This document shows positions 29,901 to 43,585 of a stretch of 64,000 nucleotides of DNA, piece by piece (position 1 is the first letter of the stretch; every line of letters begins with the position of its first letter). Below the pieces are notes generated by a model. It did no database searches, was not told the DNA's origin, and saw nothing but the letters and a program-made list of their open reading frames with translations. The DNA lies in the NCBI RefSeq assembly GCF_036370855.1, contig NC_088102.1:24161001-24225000 (forward strand), in the 5' to 3' direction. Source of the stretch: Dromaius novaehollandiae (lineage: Eukaryota; Chordata; Aves; Casuariiformes; Dromaiidae). The position numbers were made by a program, and so were the translations under genes.

Positions 29901-32900
29901 TTCCAGTTCTCAAGGTATCATGTAGGAACTTCTTCAGGTAACCTGGGCTTTAAGCAAAGTGGCAAATATCAGTAGCATTAACACCAAGTCACTTTTTGAG
30001 GCAAAAATCTTTGGTTAGCCTTCACAGCCACTAATGAATTCCTCTTTATGATGCTTGAGAAGTTCCAGACAGAAGAGGAAGCACTGAAATACTCAGAGAA
30101 AAAAGCTTCTCTGCCCCAGGATGAAGTCCTGGCTGAAAGTCAGTGTCAACTCCTCTACCGGCAAAAAGAGACCGTCCTTGGGTGAGGCTGACTTCTGGCA
30201 TCTGCAAACCTATGGCAGCTGAGGACTTTAGCTAAGATGCTGGGCAATAGATTCTGACCTTTTGCATGCGTTCTTCCCATAACAATGCAATAAAAATACA
30301 GACTGTTATTTCTAGTTTGCTAATTATCAACTGTGAGCTTGACACTGTCCAAGATCCCAACAAAAACGCTTTCCCTACCCTAAAAGCTAAGTTTAAAAAG
30401 TAGGCAAAGATCACAAATTAGAGATCACGGATAACAGTGTATGCTATAATACTGATGGGAATCGGTATTTGTGAGGTGGGTGGAAAATAGGAACTTTCAA
30501 ATGCCTTCAAGAGAAAAGATGTGTGGTGGGTGTTTATTGCCATGAGAAAACTTTGACAGCCCTCAGGTGGGGATAGCCTTTAAGGAGGTCAGAGAAAGAA
30601 CTGAGTGAAGTATTTGAAGAGGATGAGGCTGTCATGGCTGACTTTGCAGAAAGTACGAGGTAAGAGAGATTCAGAAATAAAGGAACAAAGCCTTTATACT
30701 TATTGAAATGTCATTTTCCAGATGAAGCATTATTAATCAATGAGAACGGGTGACAGCAATTTCTGAGGAGGCATCATGGGTCTCCAAGACATCTAATCCT
30801 TGCTCGGTCAGAATGGGAGGAGAGCTCCTGGGCCACTTCGGCAATTTTTTCCCTTTTACATGAACCTGTACTCCCCTTAGAGATCATCAGAGAAACTTTT
30901 ATTGAACAGTGCCTAATATTCAGTGATAGTGCAGCCAGTATGGTATTTCTCCCTGGTATTTGTCTGTCTGGCTCTGTGTCTGCACCAAGGCACACAGCTG
31001 CTGCTACTGAGGTAGATTTGTACAGCTCCATACCATGCTGACAGAGCTTTTCCTGTCCGATCAGAAACTCTTGCAATGGGTTAACTTAGAGCAGATTATC
31101 CACCTTGCACTTGTCCAGAGCTTCAGAAGGGCCTATGCCACTTTAAGAAATGGTTGGTTAGGCAGAGTAGGGGCATCGTTGTCCCTGTGGTCTCGGTCAG
31201 CCAGGACTGTAGCACTTCCCTTCCTCTCCCTCTGGAACACCTTCTGACACACTTATGCACCTACATCTACCACTTTATTCATTTTCTCTGCCTGCTTCTC
31301 AAAATAACTTGTACTTTGCTGTTTTAAAACATTGTTTCTGAAAAGGCCGACATGGTGAACTTGGTCTTATGGTCGAGAGCAACCCAGATAAGAATTAACA
31401 GGCATGGCAGACTTAAATGAATTGGATTAAAGTCAAGTCTCTCAGCATAGCTCATTGGTATACCAAACAGATTAAGATGTGAGCTATGTATCTCCTGTTT
31501 CCTGTGATTTTTGTAACATGGAATATTCAAGGAGAAATATTAATGGGGGCTTTATTGTGTTTCTTTCTGATGTATTATCTAGGAACCTTATACATCATTT
31601 TAAAAAGGTATCAAATGCAGATGGTTGGCACTCTATTGAAGAAATAACTTCTGTAAGAAAATTGCTTGTTGTAACCAAAGCCTTTTGCAGAATTTTGCCA
31701 CTTTTAGTTATAATTTTGTTAGGAAGGTGTTTTCGGTCCAGAATGGAGTTTCTAAAGTAGATGAAAGAGAGACTGCAGAGCAGAGAGTAGCCCAGTGTTC
31801 AGAGCAATCTGCCTATTTCTAATGAGAAATGTAAACTTAGACCTATCGCATCGTAGAAACTTTTTGTGTTCTCTCTTTTCCTCCAATTTTTTGAAAGGCC
31901 TTATTTCATATTGTGTCAAAGCAACTGTCAAAACCTGGAGATTTCCACAAAATGAAATTCTTTTTCTGCATTCTGCCTCAGTTACAACCAAACATCAGAA
32001 GTTCCTTTAAGTATTTATTTTACTATAGAATTTGGTAATATTTAAGTCTATTATTGCCTAAAATAAATATGCACAAAAATAAGATATGATTTTTCAGGTA
32101 TTTTTAAGACAATAGAATTTAACCATAAATTCTGAGAGTCACTGCTGTGGATTGCACCAGGCATGACAAAAGAGCATAAGTGTGTATCTGTGCATGCAAC
32201 AAGAGAAGGGAATTCATGGAGAACAGTTTTCTTATTTTTCTTCATTGTCATCTATCTAAAAAACAAATGCTACTATTTGTGCTAATGCCAATGCTGAAAA
32301 TTTAATAATCAGGATTTTACTGTGATAAAAATCAAATCTGGAATTATACAATGAATTTGTGGAAGGAAGTGATCATCTCTGCAGAGAATCTGAACTGACT
32401 GTAGACAGGAGAGAGCCAGCAACACTATAAGCAAAATTTGTGTCTATTCATAACATGGATTTTGGCACAAAGGGATATGACTGAGCAAGTGCAAGAATAG
32501 GAAATAGTTGGACTTTATGTCAGCTATTTTTCAGTGTTTGTTCTGAAGAGACTGTGAAGTAAATTCCGTTAATGAGAGAAACTCTGCAGACATGGCCGTG
32601 AAATTACTTCTCAGCAGACAGCGTGTGGTGAACAGTGTCTCTTTAGGGGAATGAAGGCTGCAATTGAAGCAGGCCAGGCTTTAGGCTGGTCTCGAATGCA
32701 TTTTTGAAGTAGATCTGAGTGAGGAAAATTGGGAGATGGCAGCAGGTGGAGGGGAGTCACAGCAAAATCTGGAGTGGTATTATCAGACATACTGAATGCA
32801 TTGCTCTGGTGCTAAATGAACCTGCAAGGCACAAAGGCACATGATTTGCAATTTGTTTACATTTCTAGAAGTAGATCTCCTGAGTTTATTTTGTGTTGTC

Positions 32901-35900
32901 CTTATATCCGGCAATATTATCTCTTGCCAAGCTAGGGTGCTGCTGTCTTCTTCCCCACGTCCATCGTTGGTGATAGGCTGAAAGGGCTGATGCAGTCAAG
33001 CAGAAATATTTCATGTGTTCTTTTTTTGTTTTCCACCTTTAAGGTTGCTCCTCAATCATACCGTAAAAGGAGGCAAAGCAATATAAAAGTATGTAAACAG
33101 CCTGCGCATGGATTGCCAGCTAATGGAATTCCCTCGTAAGTTAAGGAGAGGGCAGGCACTCACATGAGACTAGCTGCGGCTCGGTAAATGGGATTTTTCA
33201 CATATATCCAGTTTTTGCAAATGTATTAAGATACCTCAGGATGCACAGATTTTGCTTACTCATTTGCATTCACTATTTTAGGAGTCTTCTTCTTATAAGA
33301 AAGGACTGATTACTATTTGAAAATTTTAATTTTAGAACAAAAATGTCAACATCTTGTCAGATGAATAAGCATGCATTTAAAAAGCAGATTTTGGAGAGGG
33401 ATTGGTGTTGTCGAAATATGGAAAGCCAGAATTTTTACAAATGAGAAAAAATATTAGTAACTTTTGTGAAAATCATGCCTCAAAAAATTGCAAATGTTTT
33501 CCAGTTTCCTATGGATATAATGTAAAATAATTCAGCTTTCTTCCACAAAACAGCTGTGGTCCCTTACATAATAAACTGTATAGAGTAGCCTTGATTTTGG
33601 CCAAATAAAAAAAGAAAAGTGGTACTCACAGTACAGTGTGTATCATATAATACAGAAATATGAGAGCTGCAAACAGAGCCTTTTTCTGTACACAGAGATA
33701 TTCACTTGGGCCCAGTTCTTGCAAACACGATTCGGTATGTGGTTAACTTTTGACACATGAATAATTCAACTGAAGTCAAAGTCACATGTGATTCCACAAA
33801 CCCTTCCTGAGAAAGCAGTCATTACTGTTGGGAATATTCCTTGGAGCTACATATATAACGGCTAGCTATATCGAGAACAAATGTAGACAGTGTTGCCAGG
33901 GAACCCCAGGAGTTTTGAGAGCACACTACAGCAAGAACAGACTGAGAGGGTCTGTCCTGTACTGCTTACACTACCAAACTACATAGTGTGGATTATAATC
34001 AGCCCCTTGAGGGCTCCGTTCTTACCCTGCCTATGTTTCACTGCAAATCATTCTTCTCTGCTGTGTGCATAGCTGCAGTAATACCGCTGTAGTCATTTTA
34101 CCTGAGCAAAGATGACAGCCTTTCCTGACTAATGACTTCTTTGGCAAAGCATTAATGTCTTTATGCTGAAAGTCATTTCTGAGCACCCAAAGTCCAACAT
34201 GCCCTTATTCGTTTTGGTCTCAGATGGTTTTTAAGATTTGCCTACAACATTAAAACTGGTCAGTCAGGTCCATCACATTAAAAAGCAATCTTTCTCTTCT
34301 CTGCCAGTGCACTCACAAAGCCATCCCTGCATAAGGGTCAGAATATTTCTATTCGTGTCTTTCTTTCCTGTTGCTTTTGGACTATATCACCAGTTGTTTG
34401 CTTCTTTTCTCACAGCTACTTAAAAATCAAGATTCTTGTCTTTGCCTTCAAGGCATTTCTTGGTTTAACTCTCCGATAGACTGAAACAGCTGTATTTAGG
34501 AAGATGGCTACAGAGCTCAAAGACTACCACTGCAAATTGTCTACTCTTTGTGCCTTATCTTGTTGTCGTGGTGTCATCTCTGCTTGCACTATTTGTGCAT
34601 TTCTCCCACCCTTTTTTCACCTTCCTCTACACTAACACATGGGATGAGTATTCTGAATGAGCCAAAAGACCACAAAACCTACTCTTTCAAATCTCTCTTT
34701 TGCTGCATAAGAAACTTTAGCCAATGGATACACTAAAAGCCAACTATATGCACCATATATGTGCATACTGGCAACTGCATTCCTGAGCTTTTGACTGTTG
34801 TGTGGTGAGCTTTTTGGGTAGGCTCATGTTTTCCTTTGTATGCTGATTCTTTAGATAATATAATGCAACTAAAAAAAAAAGCAGGAGAATGAATTCACAT
34901 AGCTTTCATCTCTTGCCTCAGAAAAGTATAGGTATGCTCTTCTTAATAGCAAAGACAAAAAAAAGATGTGGGTGAAGAAAATAAACACCTCTTGTTTTGG
35001 CAGCTAATGTAAGGGCTGGAGGTGGAAGTGAGCACCTTAATAGATTCCTGCTCTGCCATCAAGGCTTTGAGCTTCAATTTCTTTGTGCCAATCTTGACCT
35101 TCTATATATGACATATGATATATGCTTTATGGTGCAGGTATACAAATTAACTGATTGGCCATTGTTTATACAATTAGTGTCTAAATGCTAATGATGAACA
35201 AATACAATTTTCTCAAATATGTGTGCAAAAAGTGTTACACCATATTTTTATTCTGTTTCAGTGAATGGAATAAGTTTCTATTTCAGTCTGGCCATTTAGT
35301 GAAATGGAAGCAGGTGTGTGAATGAATTTATTGAAGGTGATTGGTAGGGAAGAGGTAGTAAGTGTGAATTTCTAGAAGCAACTGCTACAAACACTAGCCA
35401 GGTGTTTCAAATTCTAGCATAAAAGCTGGTTTAGTCAGTGAAAGTAGAGACCAAAATCATCTTTAGTAGATGTGACTTGTCCTTAGGCAGCAGGTTAGTT
35501 CTCTTTTGGTTGTGCTGTTCAGCAGGAGGGAAGGAAGAGAGGGAGAAAGGCCCTCTGTTCCTTCTTCTACTAGGTTCCCTCTTTCAGCCTTTTCTCAACA
35601 GAAGAGATATTTAAATGATCATCTTAATTAAATGAAAAATAGAGCTGCCATGTAAACCTCTTTTTTTTTTCCCCCTGAGATAAGATACCAGAGTAAAGTT
35701 ACATACAGAACAGCATGGATGTTCAGCAAACAAGTGGTGTATCTTGTCTTTATTTCAGACACTTCTACGATGGAACCCCTGGGTAGGCAGTAATCTGCAA
35801 TACCAGATATGCCCTGATACTCTAGAGTTCAGGTAAGTGCAATAACTTTTTAAACAGTATTGCATAAAGAGAATCAGATCTTACTGTTTTTCTCAAAGGC

Positions 35901-36289
35901 CCATTCTTTCATATGATGGTATACAAGTGAACCTTTAATGAGCTCTCATAAGCTGTGAATTTTACTCAACTGCACACTATTGTTCCAACTTTAAGTGCTG
36001 CTAGAGGCTTCCAATGTACAAAGGGCTGACAACTGGGGAGTGCATTTGCATGGTATATTACCAGGATCTTGGTGAGTGTGAGGAGGATGAAGAAGGTGCA
36101 CACATGCTCCAGTTGTTTTTTCACTATGTTTTCAAGTTTGTTTCTCTGTGCTCTAGTGTATGAATTAATGTTTTATTTTCTGTGTATGGAACTCCTGAAT
36201 GTAAAAACGCTGCCACTGGCGAGCTTATCTAGGTACTAATATTCTCCCTATTTCCTTAACAACTGTGTGTTTCAAAAACAAATAGGTTT
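23963..36289. other. Intergenic DNA, no gene recognised
   Basis: Unique AT-rich sequence between the A21 islet and a MIR fragment. It holds the element candidate at about 32.4-33.0 kb and another quiet, unique AT-rich stretch at about 27.4-27.9 kb. No exon recognised. Confidence 0.68.
32380..33015. promoter_or_regulatory. Candidate upstream regulatory element
   Basis: Unique, compositionally balanced sequence without repeat signature, including GGCTGCAATTGAAGCAGGCC and TGATTTGCAATTTGTTTACA (a forkhead-type TGTTTAC within it). It looks more constrained than its surroundings by eye. Inference only. Confidence 0.28.
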
Positions 36290-36465
36290 CCAGCACCTTA
36301 GTGACATAAAGAAGTGTTATTGTCCCCACTTTAAGGATGGGACTAGTGGCACTGAGTGTCTGTGTGACTTCCAAGGTGACATAGTTTTGATCCTGGCACA
36401 GAGAGACTAAGTCCAGTGGTGTCAGATCCCAGGTCTGTTCCAGAATGCTCTTCCACTGCACTGGA
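36290..36465 (-). mobile_element. MIR-like SINE fragment
   Basis: TATTGTCCCCACTTTAAGGA, then CCAAGGTGACATAGTTTTGA and CAGATCCCAGGTCTGTTCC, correspond to the reverse MIR core and head. Confidence 0.55.
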
Positions 36466-37714
36466 AATGGAGAAAGAGATTTTATTTTTTCATATAGAAA
36501 TTTAAAATCTGTCTATTTAAGTACTCTTTTTTCTTTTTTTCTTATCCAGAATGAAATTCTTCTCTAGTCCAGAAGTGCTAACATATGACCACAGTGCAGG
36601 ATAGATCTTCAGCTGATGTACATTGGCCTGACTCGACTGAAGTCACACAGAGCTATGATAACTGACAGCAGCTATGGCTCTATCACACTGTGTCTGCTTT
36701 TTTTTATTCTAAGAAATCATTCTCCCTAGCTCTACAAATGATGAACCAGTTCTTCATAAAATCTTACTGATTCTAAAGACTGAATTCTTGATCTCCTAAC
36801 CCCTTTCAAGTATTGAGTCCTGTAGCCTTTACTTCAGCTCTTTGATTTATCTCCACATAGCACTGAACCCTAACCCTTTTCTTCTCTAGCTTTCTTCTTT
36901 TCCCCGGATAGTGTCACCATCAAGGCACTGGAGTGGGCCTCCAGAAGTCGGGGTTCAGTTGCTGGTCTTGTTGCAGGCCTCCCTCAGTTAAATACTTTAA
37001 ACTCCCAAGTTTCAGTAAGTTATGAATTTGGGTCTGTGGCTTACTGCATGTGGATGAAGGGACTTTAATTTCTCCACTGGTCCAGTACTACAGTGATACA
37101 ACCATGAATAATCTTATGAATAATATGTGTGCATTTGTGTGAACACAGACATGCACACAGTCTCTCTCACTCACACTTGTGTCAAGATTTGGGCACATGA
37201 AAATTGAAAATAAATAATGATAAAGTGTAATAATTTAGGACTTGGCAGGCTGAGGGCCGCTATCTCTTTGCGCAATCTCACAAAATCATGATGAAGTGCC
37301 TAGGCAGGAAAGGGACAATGCCCTGGAGCTTGTTTCTTGCATGTTACTTTTTCTTGTTGTGTTTTCCTGTTCTTCTCTGTACCACTGCAAAACATTCCCT
37401 TAACCTTCCTGCCACTAATAAGTGCATGTGCAAGTAATTAGTATTAAAATAGCTTCAATTATGCTGAAAATAAGAAATTAATAACATTCATTAAAATGAT
37501 GGTGGTTGTTCAAATCAAAAAGACTTTAGCATTAGACAAAATAGATGAGGGAAAAAAAGCAGAACATGGCATATCTACTGACAATAAAAAAAAAATTCAA
37601 AATACCTTTAATCTCACAATGTAATTATCCTGTCAGTCAAACCATCATTTAAGCACTCTTTAAGTTGAGTCTGACAAAATAAACTCAGTGAAAATTATGA
37701 TACTGTGATTGCTG

Positions 37715-38115
37715 TTGTACTAGATGAGGGCTCCTTTTGTGATAGGTGCTGCACAAACACTGGGTTTAATAGTGAAGAGAAATTAGACTTTAAAATCTCT
37801 GCTCTGAAATGGAGGCCGAAGTATCTTAATGTAAGTGACAGAAGGTAATAAGGATACCTTCTTGCAGTTTCAGAGGTGAGGGAGGAATAGGAGTCTGAGT
37901 ATGAAAAAAATCTTCCTATTGCAGTGGGGTTTTTTTGTTAAAAACTTCAGTAGTTGATGGAAAGTGGTTATTTTTTCCATTTTTATACATGAGGAAACTT
38001 AAAGGGTAGAGAGACCACACAAAACCCAATAAAACAAATAAACTAAGACCTGTCCAGGCTAGGAATAGACTTGATCTCTTGACTTCCAGTTCCCTGTGGT
38101 AACTAGATCACACTG
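37715..38115 (-). mobile_element. MIR-like amniote SINE, near full length
   Basis: Read on the plus strand the order is the reverse complement of the element: tail (GATAGGTGCTGCACAAACAC), then the core (ACATGAGGAAACTTAAAGGG with a decayed ACCACACA block), then the head (AGACTTGATCTCTTGACTTCC). All three blocks in the right order over 400 bp argue for one old copy. It is diverged and non-coding. Confidence 0.6.
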
Positions 38116-38551
38116 CATCCATCACCACCAGTCAGTATGTGTTCTAGTCATCACTTCTCCAACCACTTCATTTCTCCAAAATGAATCATGAACATGAATT
38201 ATCCTGACTCAGTGGAAACAAAATCCTCTGTCTACAGGGCCCTCCCTCTCTCCTAAAAGTGTAGTGTTCTGAATTCCCAGATGATAATCCTCATGTAAGC
38301 ACAATCATTATATGCTTTTTCCTATGTGAGCTGTAGAATGGTCTTGAAATCCCTTAGGCTGTATGATGTTGGATTTCTGTCTTGCCTTCCATTTGCAGAA
38401 GCTTGAGTATTCAAAGTAAAGCCAGTGCTTCTGCACAATACAAGAAAACAGACAGTGCCTACTGATGGCAATTACCCCAAATGTTCTTGATGGACTTCCG
38501 TGGCCCTGCTCCTTCAGAGCAGATGGTGTCAGCAGCATATTATTTCACCAT

Positions 38552-38572
38552 GGTGTGGTGGTGGTGGTGGTT
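38552..38572 (+). repeat. (GTG)n short tandem repeat
   Basis: Six to seven GTG-type units after CCATG. A short trinucleotide repeat without further context. Confidence 0.75.
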
Positions 38573-40664
38573 GTTTTTGCTAAAACCATTCACTTTATCC
38601 TTGCTGCCTCAGTCACTTTTGCCAAAGAGGGTTTAGGTATTTGTCCCTCACAACGGGACATGGAATGGTGTTGAAAGGTATTGTGGCTGGCATAGCCTGC
38701 AGGCACTGTGAAGCTGAGTAGAGTGCTTCAGCTCTTTCTCACCGTTTCATCTTGGCTTGAAGTCATACTCACTTATTAAAAACAAAACAAAATATTTCAG
38801 CTTGATTTTTATCTTGAAAGGGCTTCTGTGCCAAGAAGACACCTGGTTGGTTTTGAAGTGCTGTTTTCTAACATGGCCAGTTTTTTTTAAGGGCCATGGC
38901 AGATTTTCGAGCTCTAAACATCATGTACCTCTCCAAAAATGAAGCAAAAATACAAACACATTTTCTAATTGCTCTATTTTAGGATTGCAAGGTGCTGACA
39001 AGAGGGCATGGTTGTTTTAGCCAGCTGAAGATTTGGAATCTTCCTGAGCTGTTATGACTTCACCTTTTCATCAACACACTCCAGGATCTTTATTTTGCTC
39101 ATATTTCCAGTGTGGTTTCGGACTTCTGCCTAATGTTTATCAGATCTCTCTCAGTTTATGACCTTGAACGTTTGGAGGAGAACTTCTGAACTTGCTTGTT
39201 CCAAACTCCAGGACTGTGGCAATGACACATGAAGTGAGGAGCCAACTGGAAATTCAGTTGCAGAACCGAAATTCACAACTGCAAGTGTAACATGAGCCCA
39301 AAGAGGCGTTTCCAGGAGAAGAGCTTGGAAGCTGCTATCCTAGCCTCTTAAGAGACAAAGCCACAGCTGTCAGTTGCTGTTATTACTGGATAAGTAATGA
39401 AGAGTGGAGAGAATATGGCACATGAAGTCCTTGTGTGATCTTGCAGCAGGATGGTTTAGCTGTGACCTACTGGTATGAATAGGATACCAAAACTGTACTG
39501 TACTGTGCTGTCCCTATGGCAGAATAAAACTAAACTAACTGCCCTTTGATGTTACTTTCCTGCAAGAATGCCACCGAGGCTGACTGTAGTCTCCTTATCT
39601 GGTGTTCCCAGTGAACTATGGATGTACCTCATATTTAGAGCAGCCTTACAGGCATACTTACCTGCACATGCTCCATACCTCCAGCTCTCCAATCTCACCT
39701 CTCTTGATAGCATTGGTCCAAAAGGAAAACCAGGAGTCTGTTTTTGAAGGATTCTGATGTTGCCTGCCATAAATGCATTTGGGATTTGTAGTCTGTTTGG
39801 ACTTGGACTGAGTGCAGACTTTCTGATATCTTCCTGGGTCTTGGAAGTATCCTGAAATCCAGAATGCTCTTGAGGTGCTGTCAGGTACTGTAGTTATAAT
39901 CTACGTAAACAAGAAGTATGTTTCTATAATGTGCTGTAAATCAAGATGTCAGACTGTAAAGTTCTTTGTTGCAGTCTTCTGTGACTTGTTCTTTCCATAC
40001 TGTGGAAACACTTCCCTTACTTCACCATGAAACTCACCCTGACCATGATCAGGCGTGTGTTGGGTCTAAGCCATTTCATTATATCATTACACTGTATTTT
40101 TTATTATGCCATCTTAGATAACACCTCTTTTCATGTCAAAATCTTAAGCAAGGTTGAATCTGGCTAGCATCTGGATGAATGCCTTCCAAGAAAAAGTCTG
40201 TATGACACAGGTGATAGTGTTGATGATTCATAATAAAATTACGAATCTTCATATTTGAAGTACTTCAGAAATAACCTAGTCTTCTAGATTTTGGAAAGGT
40301 GAAGAGGATAGGTAATTATCTTTGTAGTGAAGCCTAAGATTTTTTTGTGTAAAGCCTCTTCATCTGGTTTGAATCGTTCTGTGCAACTTTACCACTGCCT
40401 TGAGGCTAGTCTTTACTGGCCTTTACTAGGGTGTCTCTCAGGGATTTATAGTACAGGTTGTATTTGGTCATAAAGACCTCAGCCTAGCACCACTACCCCT
40501 CCTGCTAATATATTATACTCCCTCCATGAAGCAGTGGGTGCAGAAAACAGCTATATGTAAAACTCACCACTTCTTAAGTCAGCTGACTAGTAAAGGCAGA
40601 TGACATCTTTAATATGAACCACCTGTGCTGAGGAAATTTTTATTTTTTTAGAGAAGGCATTTAC

Positions 40665-40667
<3 letters not shown>

Positions 40668-40696
<29 letters not shown>
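40668..40696. repeat. Poly-A tract (A29)
   Basis: Twenty-nine A, the longest homopolymer in the window, 630 bp upstream of the CR1. CR1 does not make poly-A tails, so the two are unrelated. Confidence 0.9.
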
Positions 40697-40698
<2 letters not shown>

Positions 40699-41323
40699 AT
40701 TTGACCATTCTTAGAAGCAGAGAGCAGGGATCAGGAAGGGTAGGATTCTCAAGGAATGAGGTTTAAAATGTAGATTAGAATCAGTTCTGTGCAATGTTTT
40801 TTGCTTAAATTACTGCTTATCAGCCCTCGTATTTGGGTCAAATGACAGACATGAAGATGAAAGGTTTACCCACAGCCACAAAGCGAGCCATTGCCCGGTG
40901 CACATTACTTTCCTAGTTTCCTATTTTCATTGTACCTTTGAAGAATGGTTGTTCCCTGCAAACCCCCAACCCCTCACCCCTTTTCTGTGCAGCTTTAGGA
41001 GAGGTTTCTTTTATTCCAAATTGAGGGGTGTGGGGGGAAGGGTACTTGTTTCATCATATGTGTGATATGCAACTACATCTGCAAGGTTCCTCTCCTCTAC
41101 CCAGGGTCACATGCTCTGCACAGCCTAGCATAGCTGTCAAACCTTGCCATGATCCATGCGCCAGCAGAGCAGTCTGAATTGGGCCAAGGTGACATTTATC
41201 CTGAGTGTAGTTAAACTGAAGTAATTTGAATTGCAGCTGGGATTTGTTTGGTCCAATGCGTACTGTTTGCCCAAAGGAAGATTTAGAGAAGTTGATATAC
41301 CAAATGATTGTGCTGCCATTTAG

Positions 41324-42073
41324 AGGGACCTCAACAGACTGGAGAAATGGGCCTGTGGGAATCTCACAAAGAGAAATACCTAGCCCTGCACTTGGGGAGG
41401 AATAATCCCATGCACCAGTACAGTCTGGGGGCTGACTGGCTTTGCAGAAAAGCACCTGGGGGTCCTGGTCCACAAGAAGTTGAACAATGGGCCAGCAATG
41501 CGCCTTTGGAGCAAAGAAGGCCAACAGCACCCTGGGCTGCATGAGGAAGAATGTTGCCACCAGGTTGAAGGAGCTCATCCCTCAGCACTGGTGAGGCTGC
41601 CTCTGGAATGCTGGGTCCAGTGCTGGGCTCCTCAAGTACAAGAAAAACATGGACATAGTGGAGCAAGTCTGGTGAAGGGCCACAAAAATGATGAAGGGAC
41701 TGGATCATCTGCCATATCAGGAGAGGCTGAGAGAGCTTCATCAGTGGGTGTATAAATATCTGGTGAGGGACAGAAGACAGAGCCAGATGTTTCTCAGTGG
41801 GGCTCTGTGACAGGACAAGTGGTAATGGGCACAAACTGAAATACTGGAAATTATATTTAAACATAAGAAAAAAAACTTCTTTACTGTGAGGGTGGCTGAG
41901 CACTGGAACAGGTTGACCAGAGAGTCTGTGGAGTCTCCATCCTTGGAGACATTCAAAAACTGACTGGATGTGATCCTAGGTGACCTGCTCCAGTTGACTT
42001 TGCTTTGAGCAGGGTGCCTGGAATAGACTATCTCCAGAGGTGCCTTCCAGCCTTAACTATTTTATGATTCTAT
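41324..42073 (+). mobile_element. CR1 LINE, 5'-truncated 3' end
   Basis: About 750 bp match the 3' end of avian CR1: the end of the reverse transcriptase ORF (blocks such as GACCTCAACAGACTGGAGAA, the CACTTGGG and CCTGGGCTGCAT blocks) then the 3'UTR with CTTTACTGTGAGGGTGGCTG, ACTGGAACAGGTTG and CTCCAGAGGTGCCTTCCAGCC. It ends TTTATGATTCTAT, the typical CR1 octamer tail. The reading frame is broken by substitutions and by an internal deletion near 41740-41760, so it is a dead copy. This is the usual 5' truncation of CR1. It is the only clear LINE in the window and a main sign of a bird. Confidence 0.93.
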
Positions 42074-42899
42074 TAATAGTCTACAGGCAACTGAACTGTA
42101 TAAACGTCATGGGGAAAACTAACTGCCATGCTTTGCATTCCTCAGTAATACCGCACTGAGTGATCTTTGAGAAGAAAAAGTGGAGCTTGAAAGCCTTATG
42201 AACTGTAGAAATTCTTGGTTTGTCAAATTCTCTGCTTGAAAGAAGTGGCAGAAGTCACATATCTTTAAATTTCTATCAGTTGAGACAATCCCTTGAGAAT
42301 AATGGTAGAGAATAAATCTATTTTGGCATAAAGGTACACTGTACAGGTCTCTGCCTGTGCAGGCAAATTTCTATGATTCAGATGCTACAACACAAAGGGA
42401 CATGTTACCAAAACAGTATATAATTTGTGTTATTTGGATGTACTTGTATATGACAGTGACTCAAAACTGCACTTCAGGTATACCAGCAAAAAAAGTCTTC
42501 AGCAAGGGGAAGTGGCTCATTTTGTACTGTTGTTACCTGGAACAGTTTGAGCTGGACTCACTGCAGTCTAGGTTTCTGAGAGATTTAGCTGGGTAATCCA
42601 AGTAGTTCAAAAGAAAGTGAAATGTTTGAAGCCTGGTCTACTAGTCTGGTTGTGCTCTTCCAGGTCCTGGAATGCTCATCAGTTTCTTAAATCTGCTTCA
42701 CTATATGTGAGGCTCTGAATTTGGGGATTTTGTTTTTGCTGTTACTGTTTATACCTTGAAGTGTGAGTAAAACTTGAAGAAAGCTGGGGCAGCGATGCCT
42801 TCCCAGCATACTGTATGAGTCCACTTGGCTGCTGCAGAGAAAAAGCCAAAAGGCCTCAGAGTTCAGCATTTAGCAGGAAAGGACTTTGTCTGCTTACCT

Positions 42900-43335
42900 G
42901 CTGCAGGATAAAGAATTACTTATTACTATATGGGCCCCCCATTAATTTTTAATTAGTTGCTAATCAGCTCTTTAGCTCAGTTCACTCTAATTAATTAAAG
43001 TGATAAGACACAATAGCCTAATAATCCTTGCTCATACACCTATTAATACAAATGAGTGGAATCAACTTTGCTGCACACCTGTCCTCAGTAATCTGTGCAA
43101 ATGCTGGTGCATTATCATTGTCTCTCACCAATAACATCCACATTGATATCTTGTAGGCACTTGTGTTATCTTGGCCCTGGTAAATCAGTTTGCACAGGAG
43201 GCTTTAGAAAATATAGTCATTGCAACTGTGAACTACAGCTGAACTTCATGTACCTTGCTCTAATTCGCTTGTGACCCTCCACATCTATCTAAATTTATGT
43301 CTTGAATTGCTGTAATAAAGAAGTGTCTCAAATAC
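42900..43335. promoter_or_regulatory. Candidate upstream regulatory element
   Basis: Dense homeodomain-type motifs (ATTAATTTTTAATTAG near 42950; TAATTAATTAA at 42988-42998; ACACCTATTAATAC near 43036) in unique sequence just downstream of the CR1. Inference only. Confidence 0.33.
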
Positions 43336-43479
43336 AAATATGCTAAATATCCCAGTGACACTATTAGGTGGGACTGAGTTGTCATCTGTGTTTTATTGAC
43401 TGTGAACTAAGGTTGAAAGGGAAGAATTGGAAGAGACAAAGCAAAAATAGGACTTATGAGTCTGGTGCCTGTGAGTTGG

Positions 43480-43585
43480 TCCTTTCTACAAGGAATAATT
43501 CCCCAGAGGTCCTCTTGGTCTTGCTCAGAATCACACAGGTGGTTGGTAAGAGAGATTGGATCCATAGCCAGATGCCAGTTGTAAC
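43480..43585 (-). mobile_element. MIR-like SINE fragment
   Basis: TTGCTCAGAATCACACAGGT followed by GGTTGGTAAGAGAGATTGGA is the decayed reverse MIR core. Short. Confidence 0.45.

Larger units (their letters stand above)
38116..41323. other. Intergenic DNA, no gene recognised
   Basis: Holds a short GTG repeat and the A29 tract. No exon, RNA gene or clear mobile element otherwise. Confidence 0.68.

Noticed and set aside
36865-36880. Telomere-like CCCTAACCC
   Set aside because: Only about one and a half units; not an interstitial telomeric array.
41364-41903. Long minus-strand open frames (up to 179 codons) over the CR1
   Set aside because: They are antisense shadows of the CR1 element; no protein resemblance.
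40668-42073. A29 tract as the tail of a retroposon joined to the CR1
   Set aside because: The A29 tract lies 630 bp before the CR1, and CR1 ends in its own ATTCTATG-type tail, not poly-A.
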